Origin: Terriglobia bacterium
GTDB lineage: Bacteria; Acidobacteriota; Terriglobia; Bryobacterales; Bryobacteraceae
Length of the DNA: 32,732 nt
Direction of reading: 5' to 3'
Assembly: GCA_025358575.1 (NCBI GenBank)
Contig: JANYJA010000071.1
Span: 1 to 32,732 of the forward strand
Below, in pieces: positions 8,215 to 16,496 of the stretch. The translations under genes were made by a program, and so were the position numbers. A model generated the notes under the pieces. It saw nothing but the letters and a program-made list of their open reading frames with translations, had not been told where the DNA came from and did no database searches. Each line of letters begins with the position of its first letter. The stretch's first letter is position 1.

Positions 8215-10296
8215 TTAGCTCTTTATCTTAGATACAAAGATATCAGACGCGCCGGCGTTAGCGGGTTGCGCTACACCCGGGGTGGTGGGGAAGTTCGGGG
8301 AGTTTGTATTACCCGTAACTCGTGCATTTCCTTGAGATCCAACGGTAATTCCGTAGATAGTATCGGAACCGGAACCCCCTAAATAAGTTGCGTAAATAAC
8401 TGTAAGCCCGTTACTGCTGTATTTCACGACGAAACCATCGGTGCCGCCGGCGTTCGCCGCTTGAACGGGATTTATCACGCTCAGGTTCGTTGAAGTTGTG
8501 CTGCCGGCGAAAAAGGCATTCCCGGACGGATCGAGCGCGACCCCGTATGCCACGTCGTTGCCGCTCCCTCCAAAGTACGTGGAAAATACCACCACGCCAG
8601 CCGCGCTGTATTTAACAAGGAAAGCATCGGCGCCGCCGCCATTGGTCTTCTGAAGCGGGTTGACCGTAGGGAAGTCGATGGAATTGGTCACGCCAGTGAC
8701 GAAAGCATCACCCGTCAAATCGACCGCTATTCCCCTTCCCTGGTCTTGCGCTGTCCCGCCAAGGTAGGTCGAGAAGACCAAACCGGTTCCATCGGACTTA
8801 AATTTGGTGACGAAAGCGTCTTCACCGCCGCCGCCTATAGTGTTCTGTGCCGCCGCGAGCGTCGGCAAGTTTGACGACGAGGTAATCCCGGCGATGAAAA
8901 TATTGGAGGAACCATCCAATGCGACGGCAGTCGCCGCGTCCACGCCTGAACCGCCAAAATACGTCGAGTAGAGCAGCGTGGATCCATCTGAACTGATCTT
9001 CGCGACAAAAGCGTCCAAAGAACCGCTTAGCGCGAGCTGTAGAGGGTTCTTGGTCGGAAAGTTGGTCGATCCGGTGCTGCCGGCGATAATCGCATTCCCC
9101 GAACTATCGGCGACAATGCCGTTGGCCGCGTCACTGCCGGAACCTCCAAGATAAGTGGAATAAACGATTGCGTGGGTGAGAGCGTTAACTTTGGCGACCC
9201 AGATATCCTGACCGCCAGCGTTGGATGCCTGCAGTGGTAAAGTGGTCGGAAAGTTGGTGGAAGTGGTTACACCAGTCACATAAACGTATGGGTTGGCAGT
9301 AAAATTCGGGTCGACTGCTATGGCCGTGCCGCTATCCGATCCGCTGCCGCCGATGAATGTCGACACTACCGCGGCGGTAGCTTTGCTATTCAAAACCGTG
9401 ACAAAGGCGTCCGAAGTTCCCCCGCCGAAAGCGGATTGCAACGGCGAAACCTGCGGGTAATTGAGAGACGCTGTATATCCCGTTACGTAGGCGTTGCCCA
9501 GGGAATCGACGGCGATGGCCTTCGCCACTTCCGAGCTGGTTCCACCGTAGTAGGTGGAAAAATCCAGCGACGGGTCGATCACCAATTCCCGCGTGCGGTC
9601 ATAGCCGCCGATGTCGAAAGTAATCTGGTTGGCACCGCTCAGCCGATAACGGCCGTCCACGGGGTGACGAACACCAGCAATTTGCTGGTAGACCAACGGT
9701 TTGTGATGACGGATCGCGCCCGCGGAAGTGTCTAGAATCAAGTCTCCGGCCGGGCTGATGCTGACGCTCCGAGCTCCTTCGACCGAAAATTGAATCGCGT
9801 GCGAATCCGCGCCCGCCGCGAGCACGAAATCGTACTCCACCTGCTGCTGGCTGCCGTAATAAATTAGGTCGATGCCCGGATAGATCCCCTCATAGCGAAC
9901 ACGCGCATATGTGGGCATATCGTGCCGCCATTTGGTGGCGTCGTTTCCGATGAGGTAATTGACAGTTCCCGGAAGCCGATCGAGTCCCGATACTTTGGCA
10001 AGCGGGTTTGCACCCACGTGATGGATGTGCAGCACGGCCCCCAGCTGGTTGGGCCGCGGAAGCTCTAATACGGACTCGGTTGCGGTCAAAAACAGGCCGT
10101 AGCCGCTGCCCCGCGTATAGGCTTTGACGGCGGGATCGGTCTGCCCGTGGTTCAATTCAAAACTTAGAGGGAGACGTTGGTAGTCTGCACTGGTGTGCGC
10201 GGTCTGTGCGGTTGTCTGGGGGAATCTGTCAGCGGCTTGCGAAAAGCCCACCAAGAAAATGAAAGCGGAAAACGCCGGTATGAATCGTGCGAGCAT
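8215..10296 (-). CDS. Secreted SBBP-repeat beta-propeller protein
   Basis: This protein of about 693 residues starts with a signal peptide (MLARFIPAFSAFIFLVGFSQA, probable cleavage near residue 21). An N-terminal domain typical of SBBP proteins follows, with the LSFELNHGQTD motif and the GIDLIYYG...EYDFVLAAGAD segment. Seven SBBP repeats of about 55-60 residues then follow, each of the form 'STYLGGSG-D---GIAVD--GNAYVTG-T-S-NFPT-NPLQ---GG--DAFV-K', which should build a beta-propeller. The ATG at 10296 was preferred over one 36 bases upstream because GGAG lies six to seven bases before it and the signal peptide starts there. Such proteins are abundant in Acidobacteriota and Planctomycetota, with extracellular but mostly unknown roles. 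It is transcribed away from the PEP-CTERM gene. Confidence 0.9.
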   Translation of the reverse strand: MLARFIPAFSAFIFLVGFSQAADRFPQTTAQTAHTSADYQRLPLSFELNHGQTDPAVKAYTRGSGYGLFLTATESVLELPRPNQLGAVLHIHHVGANPLAKVSGLDRLPGTVNYLIGNDATKWRHDMPTYARVRYEGIYPGIDLIYYGSQQQVEYDFVLAAGADSHAIQFSVEGARSVSISPAGDLILDTSAGAIRHHKPLVYQQIAGVRHPVDGRYRLSGANQITFDIGGYDRTRELVIDPSLDFSTYYGGTSSEVAKAIAVDSLGNAYVTGYTASLNYPQVSPLQSAFGGGTSDAFVTVLNSKATAAVVSTFIGGSGSDSGTAIAVDPNFTANPYVYVTGVTTSTNFPTTLPLQASNAGGQDIWVAKVNALTHAIVYSTYLGGSGSDAANGIVADSSGNAIIAGSTGSTNFPTKNPLQLALSGSLDAFVAKISSDGSTLLYSTYFGGSGVDAATAVALDGSSNIFIAGITSSSNLPTLAAAQNTIGGGGEDAFVTKFKSDGTGLVFSTYLGGTAQDQGRGIAVDLTGDAFVTGVTNSIDFPTVNPLQKTNGGGADAFLVKYSAAGVVVFSTYFGGSGNDVAYGVALDPSGNAFFAGSTTSTNLSVINPVQAANAGGTDGFVVKYSSNGLTVIYATYLGGSGSDTIYGITVGSQGNARVTGNTNSPNFPTTPGVAQPANAGASDIFVSKIKS

Positions 10297-10548
10297 GATT
10301 TCTCCATGAAAGCTGCCCAAACCGACGAACAAAAGGCCTGGGCGGGTATTAGGGCAAAGCGTTATGACAAGGAATTATAACAAGGCCGCTCCCCACTGGC
10401 AATGAGAACGGGAAAACACTAGTATGGTACTTGTGATTACTTTGCTATACGGGGTTACCAAGAAATTGCTTGCAAGTGGCAGGGCAGTACGTTTAAAATT
10501 GGAAATCGATAGTTTTTGATCTTTTTCATACATTATTTTGGAGACCCA
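10297..10548. other. Divergent intergenic region, no gene
   Basis: These 252 bases separate two divergently transcribed genes for secreted proteins and must contain both start regions. No reading frame with coding character was found. A sigma-54-type TGGCAC-N5-TTGC site, common before PEP-CTERM genes in other bacteria, was looked for and not found. The segment before the PEP-CTERM gene is T-rich, but no -35/-10 pair can be named with confidence. Confidence 0.5.
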
Positions 10549-11208
10549 ATGGGCACACGTTTTCATCTTCTAACGGCAGGGGCAATTTTTGTGGCGGCGT
10601 TCGGGATCGCTCCGACGATGCAGGCCACGCTTATTACTTACACCACCAACGGCACTTTTGTGAACACAATTTCAGGGAGTAACGCGTTGCAGGGCCAGAG
10701 CTTTACGGCTTCGACGCAGGTAGATTCCGCAGCTAGCGGCACTATCGTGTCCAACCCTAACGGGCACCCTGGCACATCGGACACCTTCACTGTTCCTTCG
10801 AATTTGAGCCTCACACCGGGGCTTTTAGGGTTCACCAGTTTCAGCGACCCCGCCTCGATTCTTACGATTACGGACTACACCGACACGACCCAGGATACGG
10901 TTTCTCTTACTTTTCATCTGATTGTCGGAACCTCCAGTATCGGTACCGTAGTGTCCACCATCCCGCTGAATTTGACGTCGGCTTTCCCTTCAATTCTAAG
11001 CCTAACTTCATTCCCTGCTGCCACTACGATTACTCCTCCGAACGGCGGCTATGCCGTCCTCACAAGTCTCGTTTCTGGTACTTACGGAATTAGCGGCACC
11101 ATCCAGGGAACGGCTCCGTCGGGGGTTCCGGAACCTGGGACCATTTCGATGGTTCTCGGCGGATTGGCGATTGCCGGCTTCGGATTAAAACGCAAGAAGT
11201 CGGTCTAG
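10549..11208 (+). CDS. PEP-CTERM sorted secreted protein
   Basis: A protein of 219 residues and the only supported plus-strand gene. It has an N-terminal signal peptide (MGTRFHLLTAGAIFVAAFG...TMQA, about 26 residues), a Thr/Ser-rich beta-strand body without recognised catalytic motifs, and a classic C-terminal sorting tag: VPEPGT, a hydrophobic span (ISMVLGGLAIAGFGL) and the basic end KRKKSV. The tag is recognised by an exosortase (EpsH-type), which is not in this window. The start at ATG 10549 has GGAG five bases upstream; an earlier in-frame ATG at 10516 would disrupt the signal peptide. A strong terminator follows. Likely role: an extracellular matrix or surface protein, substrate unknown. 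Confidence 0.92.
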   Translation: MGTRFHLLTAGAIFVAAFGIAPTMQATLITYTTNGTFVNTISGSNALQGQSFTASTQVDSAASGTIVSNPNGHPGTSDTFTVPSNLSLTPGLLGFTSFSDPASILTITDYTDTTQDTVSLTFHLIVGTSSIGTVVSTIPLNLTSAFPSILSLTSFPAATTITPPNGGYAVLTSLVSGTYGISGTIQGTAPSGVPEPGTISMVLGGLAIAGFGLKRKKSV

Positions 11209-11234
11209 GCTCTAACGTTTTCTGCATCTCTCGA

Positions 11235-11273
11235 GGCCACCTCCCAATACCGGGCAGGTGGCCTTCTTTATTT
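11235..11273 (+). terminator. Rho-independent terminator after the PEP-CTERM gene
   Basis: A perfect 8-bp stem, GGCCACCT at 11235-11242 and AGGTGGCC at 11256-11263, encloses a 13-base loop and is followed by the T-rich run TTCTTTATTT. It starts 26 bases after the stop of the PEP-CTERM gene. It lies just before the convergent end of the minus-strand peptidase gene, so the stem may also serve that transcript, although no T-run is placed for the minus direction. Confidence 0.85.
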
Positions 11274-11281
11274 GTGCCAGC

Positions 11282-12451
11282 CTAAATTCGGACCAACTCC
11301 TTTTGGACGGCGCCGGTTACACGCGGACCTTCGCCGTCAATGAAGATATTCAATTCCAGGCGGACGCCGAAATCCGCCAGATAAATTCCAGGCTCGATGG
11401 AGAAGCAACTCCAGGGCATCAATTTTCGCTCGTCGTGAGTTTCGAGGTTGTCCATATTCGCCCCGTTGCCGTGGGTCTCGACACCAATGGAATGGCCGGT
11501 GCGGTGAACGAAGTTGGGGCCAAACCCGAGACGTTCAATGCAACCGCGCGCGGCGTCATCGACTTGGTATCCCTGTATGCCGCGCCCGTCCGCAAACGAC
11601 TTCTCGACGAAGGCAACCGCGGTGTCGCGCGCTTCGCGAACGGCTTCGAAGACAGTCTGGATGCGCCCGGGCACGGCGTCGCCGCAGAACCCGGTCCAGG
11701 TGATGTCGTAATAGATCGCGCCGGGCTGAGCGAGCTTGGCCCACATATCGATCAGCACGAAATCGCCGGCGGTAATTGGCTGGTTGGTCGCGAGTTCAGG
11801 GGAGTAATGCGGATTGCCGGAATGCGCGTTGACGCCGACGATGGGGCCGTGATCGGTGAACAGTCCCGATTCGGTGAAGCGCGACATGATGAATTCACGC
11901 ACCCCGATCTCGTCCACGCGAACGCCCGCGCGGATGCGATCGCCTATCAGGGCGAAGGCTTGGGCACGCACGCGGTCCACGCGCCGTCCGGCTTCAAGAT
12001 GCGATTCGAGCGCCGCTGCGTCGAGACGAGCTTCGAAGGCTTGGATGAGTTCAGCCGAGCTAACCACCTCGGCCCCGAGTCCGCGCACGAGTTCCACTGT
12101 GCCGGCGTCCACCATCGAGACGTAAGGGATGGCGCACTCGGGCGAATATTGCATGGCGACACGGGGCCGGCCGGCTAAGAGTTGTGCGAGACCGCTGCGC
12201 TGCTCCTGCCAGCTTGAGTACTGGATGCGATCGCCAGGAAGGACGGCGAGGTTTCCGGATTCGATCCGATGCACGAGACCGAGCGGTTCGCCATGCGCGG
12301 GGATCAGATAATACCAGCGGCGCGTTACGTGAAGATCTGGCGACAGGCCAAGCACGCGATAGGCAAGGGGATCGCGGTAGTGGTGATCGAAAAACAACCA
12401 GCCATCAAGCTGCTGGCGACGAAGCTCATCTTGAATTGCAGCGATGTTCAT
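11282..12451 (-). CDS. M24 family Xaa-Pro-type peptidase
   Basis: A 389-residue protein with the pita-bread fold of M24 metallopeptidases (Xaa-Pro aminopeptidase/prolidase). An N-terminal creatinase-like domain (about 1-150) is followed by the catalytic domain. All five metal ligands can be placed: Asp235 (FVLIDMW), Asp249 (AIYYDITWTG), His320 (HRTGHSIGVETHG), Glu353 (FSIEPGIY) and Glu366 (VRLELNIF). It should bind two Mn/Co/Zn ions and cleave peptides with proline at P1'. The gene begins 46 bp after the ABC-ATPase gene on the same strand and may be in its transcript. A plus-strand open frame opposite it is a GC-codon shadow. Confidence 0.9.
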   Translation of the reverse strand: MNIAAIQDELRRQQLDGWLFFDHHYRDPLAYRVLGLSPDLHVTRRWYYLIPAHGEPLGLVHRIESGNLAVLPGDRIQYSSWQEQRSGLAQLLAGRPRVAMQYSPECAIPYVSMVDAGTVELVRGLGAEVVSSAELIQAFEARLDAAALESHLEAGRRVDRVRAQAFALIGDRIRAGVRVDEIGVREFIMSRFTESGLFTDHGPIVGVNAHSGNPHYSPELATNQPITAGDFVLIDMWAKLAQPGAIYYDITWTGFCGDAVPGRIQTVFEAVREARDTAVAFVEKSFADGRGIQGYQVDDAARGCIERLGFGPNFVHRTGHSIGVETHGNGANMDNLETHDERKLMPWSCFSIEPGIYLADFGVRLELNIFIDGEGPRVTGAVQKELVRI

Positions 12452-12497
12452 ACGTTCGGACCTAACGCAAGCTCGACAGCGTGAGCGGGATGCAGAT

Positions 12498-13718
12498 TCA
12501 CGGCAATGCGGGCGTCTTGTTCCATGTCACGCGAGCTTGCAGATCGGCGACGCCCGAGGCCACTCGCGCGCCGACTACTTCAAACTGCAAGACGTCGTCT
12601 AGCCAATCGTGACTGGAGCCATCGGAATGCTGGGTGGCCACGGTCAGAGTGTAATTCTGCGGGGTCAGCCAGCAGTCGAAGTGGAATTCAATGAGCAGTT
12701 CGGTGCCCGGCTCCAAGATTCCCAACTTAGCATGTTCAATGAGCGTGTTAGTTCCGTACACTTCCATGCCAATGCGTGTCCGGATGAGGATTCCAACCAT
12801 GGGCTCGTCCTGCATTTGGTGGAAGATACTGCGCACTTGAATCACGACACACTGACCGCTTTCGACAATAGTGAGGCGGCGGCCTTTTTCATCGAGCATG
12901 CAAACATCGAGCACCTCGCTGGATCTATCGCCATGACGAAAGCTGGAGGGAAGCAGGTTCTCGCTCCGGCGCTCCTCATTTCGAAAGCTTTGCTGCTTTT
13001 CTAGGACCATGCCGATGTAGCGATCAATGACGTGCTTGGGATCTCCTTCCGCCTGAATCTTTCCATGCAGGAGAAAAATCGCCCGGTGCGAAAGCTGCTT
13101 TACGATGCCGAGGTCGTGAGAGACGAAGATGATGGTGGTCTGCTTTTCGCGCAGCTCCTCAAATTTGCGAACGCAGCGATTGGCGAAGACGGCATCGCCC
13201 ACGGCAAGCGCTTCGTCGACAATCAGGATATCCGGATCTACGTGAATGGCAGTTGCGAACGCCAGGCGGACGTACATGCCGCTGGAATATTCCTTGACGG
13301 GGCGATTTATGAATTCACCAATCTCAGCAAATTTTTCGATGGATGGCAGGGCGCGCTCCATGTGGACGCGGCTGAGGCCCATGATCTCGCCGTTCAGGAA
13401 GACGTTCTCGCGACCGGTGAATTCGGGAGTGAAGCCGGCACCGAGTTCGAGGAGAGCCGCAACACGGCCGCGCGTAACCACGCGACCGCGGGTCGGCTGC
13501 AGGATTCCGCTAATGATCTGAAGAAGAGTGCTTTTGCCGCACCCGTTTGGGCCGATAAGGCTGACAATCTCGCCGCGTTCCACGGAAAGCGAAACGTCTT
13601 GCAGCGCCCAGAAATCGGTATGGTGCGTGCGTCTGCCGAAGGGAACCGCATCGCGCAGACGGTCCAACGGAGTCTTATATAGGCGATACAGCTTGGAAAC
13701 GTTTTGGACCAGAAGCAC
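12498..13718 (-). CDS. Wzt-like ABC transporter ATPase of polysaccharide export with C-terminal carbohydrate-binding domain
   Basis: An ATPase of about 406 residues. Walker A GPNGCGKST, signature YSSGM and Walker B ILIVDEAL are intact, and the N-terminal NVSKLYRLYKTPLDRL is typical of the Wzt/TagH (ABC-2 polysaccharide) subfamily. The C-terminal 150 residues form a Wzt-C-like beta-sandwich (DEPMVGILIRTRIGMEVYGTN...), which in O-antigen exporters recognises the finished glycan end. The GTG at 13718 is preferred because GGAAGGG lies directly before it; a TTG at 13730 would extend the frame by four residues. The usual Wzm permease partner is not next to it. Its start lies 18 bp after the stop of the last phage-like tail gene, suggesting read-through from that cassette. 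Confidence 0.88.
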   Translation of the reverse strand: MLLVQNVSKLYRLYKTPLDRLRDAVPFGRRTHHTDFWALQDVSLSVERGEIVSLIGPNGCGKSTLLQIISGILQPTRGRVVTRGRVAALLELGAGFTPEFTGRENVFLNGEIMGLSRVHMERALPSIEKFAEIGEFINRPVKEYSSGMYVRLAFATAIHVDPDILIVDEALAVGDAVFANRCVRKFEELREKQTTIIFVSHDLGIVKQLSHRAIFLLHGKIQAEGDPKHVIDRYIGMVLEKQQSFRNEERRSENLLPSSFRHGDRSSEVLDVCMLDEKGRRLTIVESGQCVVIQVRSIFHQMQDEPMVGILIRTRIGMEVYGTNTLIEHAKLGILEPGTELLIEFHFDCWLTPQNYTLTVATQHSDGSSHDWLDDVLQFEVVGARVASGVADLQARVTWNKTPALP

Positions 13719-13736
13719 TGTCCCTTCCAAATTACA

Positions 13737-16493
13737 TCAAGAAAGAAAGAGACCGCGCCGCACGCCTGGGTTATAGGGGACCGAATATCCGATGAGGCAG
13801 AACTGATCGAGAGCAAAGAGGACAACCGATTCCACATTTTCGCCAAGGGACTGTCCGGCTTCTTTTTGCCACGGCGTAGTGTAGTCCGAGATCCCGACAA
13901 GGTGACTTGATTTCGATCGAGGAAATCCGAGCGTAATCGGAAGCAGGACCGAAATTTTCGACTGGTTGAGGTTGCGGGCTGCCGTATAGGAGAAATTTTC
14001 CGTCTTGAGGCAGTCTAGAGTGGCGGGCGACCATGCGCTCAGCGGCAGGTTGACTACGCTCGTGAAGGGATAGTTATTCACATCGGGCGGATATAGCACC
14101 TCAAACTTAGTTTGAGGATATGTCTGGCGAACGAAGGCCATGATCGTAGTAGTAAACTGACCAATCAAGGCAGGCAAGAACGCGGCTTCTTGTGGGTACG
14201 CGGCGGGAGAAGCATTCGCATTAGTGAAGACCGTCATCGGTCTTCCATATTGAGTCGCAAATTGCTGCTGCGTGTAGGCATCGTAAAACGGCATCCCGGA
14301 GCCATCATCGGGGAAGTACCACCACTGCACTTCTCCAAACTGAAGATAGGGAGTTTGGCCAGCGGCAACCAGCACGGTCGCCATGTCGAGATGGACTTGT
14401 TGCCAATAAGCCAGACTCGCGGGCGAAAAATTTGTTTGCAGGGCAGGCGTGTTGAGCAGCACCGGATTTCCGCTCGGATAGCGTTGCGCAATTCCAACTT
14501 GCACCGATGGATCGCCGTGCTGCAGTTCCGTGCTAAACGCCGAAGCGCCCGTTATACCGTAGGCATTGAGGGCGGTGAAAAACCCGCGGGTCCAATCCCG
14601 TGCGGCGCGGTTGATGCGCGGGGTCGCGGCCAAATCGGTTCGCCAGCCGATGTTAGCGATATCATTCAGAACCCCTCCACCTGTGCCATCCACCCCGCCT
14701 GCAAGAGTGGGCCCACTAGCTTGCGGATTGAAACTGGGCGAATTCATGGTGCTTGCCGCGAGTGTGATCGAGTTGCCCGCCGTGCCCATCGATCGGGAAT
14801 AAATAGTGACCGTGGTTCCGCTGGCATGCGCCCATACCGCGGTATAGCCGTTGTTCAGCATTAGCTCAAAGGCTTTGGAAATACTCACAGCGGTATCGCC
14901 AACTAAGTGCAGATGCTGTATCACAGTCGGAGAAACGCCGGAGCCCAGCACGCCGATGGATATTTGCGTAATGCCGCTGTAAGTCGGAGTGCCGTTGAAA
15001 GTAACTGTGCCGCTGGCGTACACATGACCAATTCTGACCAGCTCATAAAACCAAAGCGCGCCGGCGTAATGGTTGGCGCGTCCCTGAAATCCAAGCGTGT
15101 GAATCAGCCATGCGGTGCGTTCAGGGGGAAGTGCAATAGAGTGGTCGGTGTCCCAATCGGTTGCCAGAGTTGTTGTACTCTGGACTGGAAATGTGGGGAG
15201 GGTCACGGATGGGTAGACCACCTCGAGGAAGTCGAAATAGAGATACTCGCCGGAGTTTCCAGCATGAGTCACAACCACTGTATGCGGCGGCCCGCCACTG
15301 AATGTGCCCAACAAGACTCGGCTCAAAACATCTTCACCGGGAATCAGCAGTTGGATGGTCTTTGGGGTTGCTCCATCCACGGAGAAAGTCGCTAGGGAGG
15401 CATTATAAGAGCGCCGAGTGCCCAGATAGAGCTGGTGGCTCCCGCTGGAGGTGTACACGGTGGAGAGACGATCCCCGGGTGTCGTTGTGAAGCCAATCGA
15501 GCCGCCCGAAAAGTTTCCTTTTGAAAAAGACCATGCGCCTGTATAGGAAACCTCGCGCGCGCTGTCCTCTATGCGCCTCGATCCGGGCCCCGCCACCTGA
15601 TATCCGCGACCCGTTCCATTAACGGTCCAATTAGAAACTACTACTGAAAACTCGCTGCGGACATAACTGCCGGGCTGCAAATCGGCCGCGTAGGTCCATC
15701 GCATCTTTCGAATAGCGTTGGCAGGAATTTTTACACCGGTCACATCGGTAAGGGTGGAAAAATTCAAATTGACTTGCCAGGCAGACGGAGAAATTCCACC
15801 CGAAAGATTCTGCGAGACGGGGCTCCACGATTCGCTCCGTGAGCCGCTGACGTTGCCATACACCCCTAGCCGGTTGCCATTTGCGCCGAGGTTTCCGCGG
15901 TAGGTAAGCGTGATTTGGTTACTATTAACGGCTGCCGACATCGTTGTGGAGAACGTATTCACACTGTTTGCCACCGCTGCGACGGACGACGCGAGCGTAT
16001 CTGCCGCTGTAAGTTGGTAGGTGTAGTGCTCCGTCTCCCAAGCCAGTTCGATGTAATCGCCGGGGGTGGGCGTTCCGTTAATTCCGAATGTCGCTGAAGC
16101 CGCGATAGTCGCGCCCGCCACGGACGTTGCGTTAGAGCGCAGGGGAACTTTATAAATCACTTCGCCAGTGCCCGGGTCCGCCCAGATGCGCAACGAGGGC
16201 CAGTCGACGGTTGGGTAAAGGGTCGAGTCCATGGAAATGCAATTTGATCGAGTTTCCTGGTAACTAAGTTGGAGCCCGCTGAGATCTCCGTCTGGAAGGT
16301 TCCGCAAGAGCGGATGCTCAAACGTGTTATCGCGGTTCCATTCAATCACGGCCCAATCGAATTGCTGGCGCCAGGATCCCGAGACGGTAAAGCCGGAGGT
16401 GCTCGTCGAACTTAAGGCGGCAATTGCTGAAGGACGCTGGAAATAGCACAGCAGATCCCGATTCGGCTGCAATTTCGATAACGATTCTGGCAT
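13737..16493 (-). CDS. Large terminal tail protein with TIM-barrel-like C-terminal region
   Basis: 918 residues and the last gene of the phage-like run. The N-terminal half is beta-rich. A module of about 100 residues appears twice, once at about 120-235 and again at about 495-600: 'FNGTPT..G......AVS....LMLNNG....A..G..VTIY...G.AGNSITL', similar to repeats in phage structural proteins. The C-terminal third (LQFGEVQWWYFPDD, PYLQF, FTNANASPAAYP, FEVLYPPDVNNYPFT) looks like a glycoside-hydrolase-type TIM barrel with candidate acidic residues, without a family assignment. Possible roles are a tail fibre, a receptor-cleaving spike, or a decoration/sheath-like protein with a TIM-barrel domain. It starts 3 bp after the hub gene. 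No lytic motif is visible. Confidence 0.65.
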   Translation of the reverse strand: MPESLSKLQPNRDLLCYFQRPSAIAALSSTSTSGFTVSGSWRQQFDWAVIEWNRDNTFEHPLLRNLPDGDLSGLQLSYQETRSNCISMDSTLYPTVDWPSLRIWADPGTGEVIYKVPLRSNATSVAGATIAASATFGINGTPTPGDYIELAWETEHYTYQLTAADTLASSVAAVANSVNTFSTTMSAAVNSNQITLTYRGNLGANGNRLGVYGNVSGSRSESWSPVSQNLSGGISPSAWQVNLNFSTLTDVTGVKIPANAIRKMRWTYAADLQPGSYVRSEFSVVVSNWTVNGTGRGYQVAGPGSRRIEDSAREVSYTGAWSFSKGNFSGGSIGFTTTPGDRLSTVYTSSGSHQLYLGTRRSYNASLATFSVDGATPKTIQLLIPGEDVLSRVLLGTFSGGPPHTVVVTHAGNSGEYLYFDFLEVVYPSVTLPTFPVQSTTTLATDWDTDHSIALPPERTAWLIHTLGFQGRANHYAGALWFYELVRIGHVYASGTVTFNGTPTYSGITQISIGVLGSGVSPTVIQHLHLVGDTAVSISKAFELMLNNGYTAVWAHASGTTVTIYSRSMGTAGNSITLAASTMNSPSFNPQASGPTLAGGVDGTGGGVLNDIANIGWRTDLAATPRINRAARDWTRGFFTALNAYGITGASAFSTELQHGDPSVQVGIAQRYPSGNPVLLNTPALQTNFSPASLAYWQQVHLDMATVLVAAGQTPYLQFGEVQWWYFPDDGSGMPFYDAYTQQQFATQYGRPMTVFTNANASPAAYPQEAAFLPALIGQFTTTIMAFVRQTYPQTKFEVLYPPDVNNYPFTSVVNLPLSAWSPATLDCLKTENFSYTAARNLNQSKISVLLPITLGFPRSKSSHLVGISDYTTPWQKEAGQSLGENVESVVLFALDQFCLIGYSVPYNPGVRRGLFLS

Positions 16494-16496
16494 GGT

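Noticed and set aside
10420-10548. Promoter before the PEP-CTERM gene
   Set aside because: Several weak T-rich boxes but no pair with suitable spacing; not assignable.
11258-12178. 306-aa plus-strand open frame opposite the M24 peptidase
   Set aside because: Overlaps a gene with full metal-binding motifs in the other strand; composition is typical of a GC-codon shadow.
14112-14864. 250-aa plus-strand open frame opposite the 918-aa tail gene
   Set aside because: No start signal, no domain pattern, and it lies antisense to a well supported gene.
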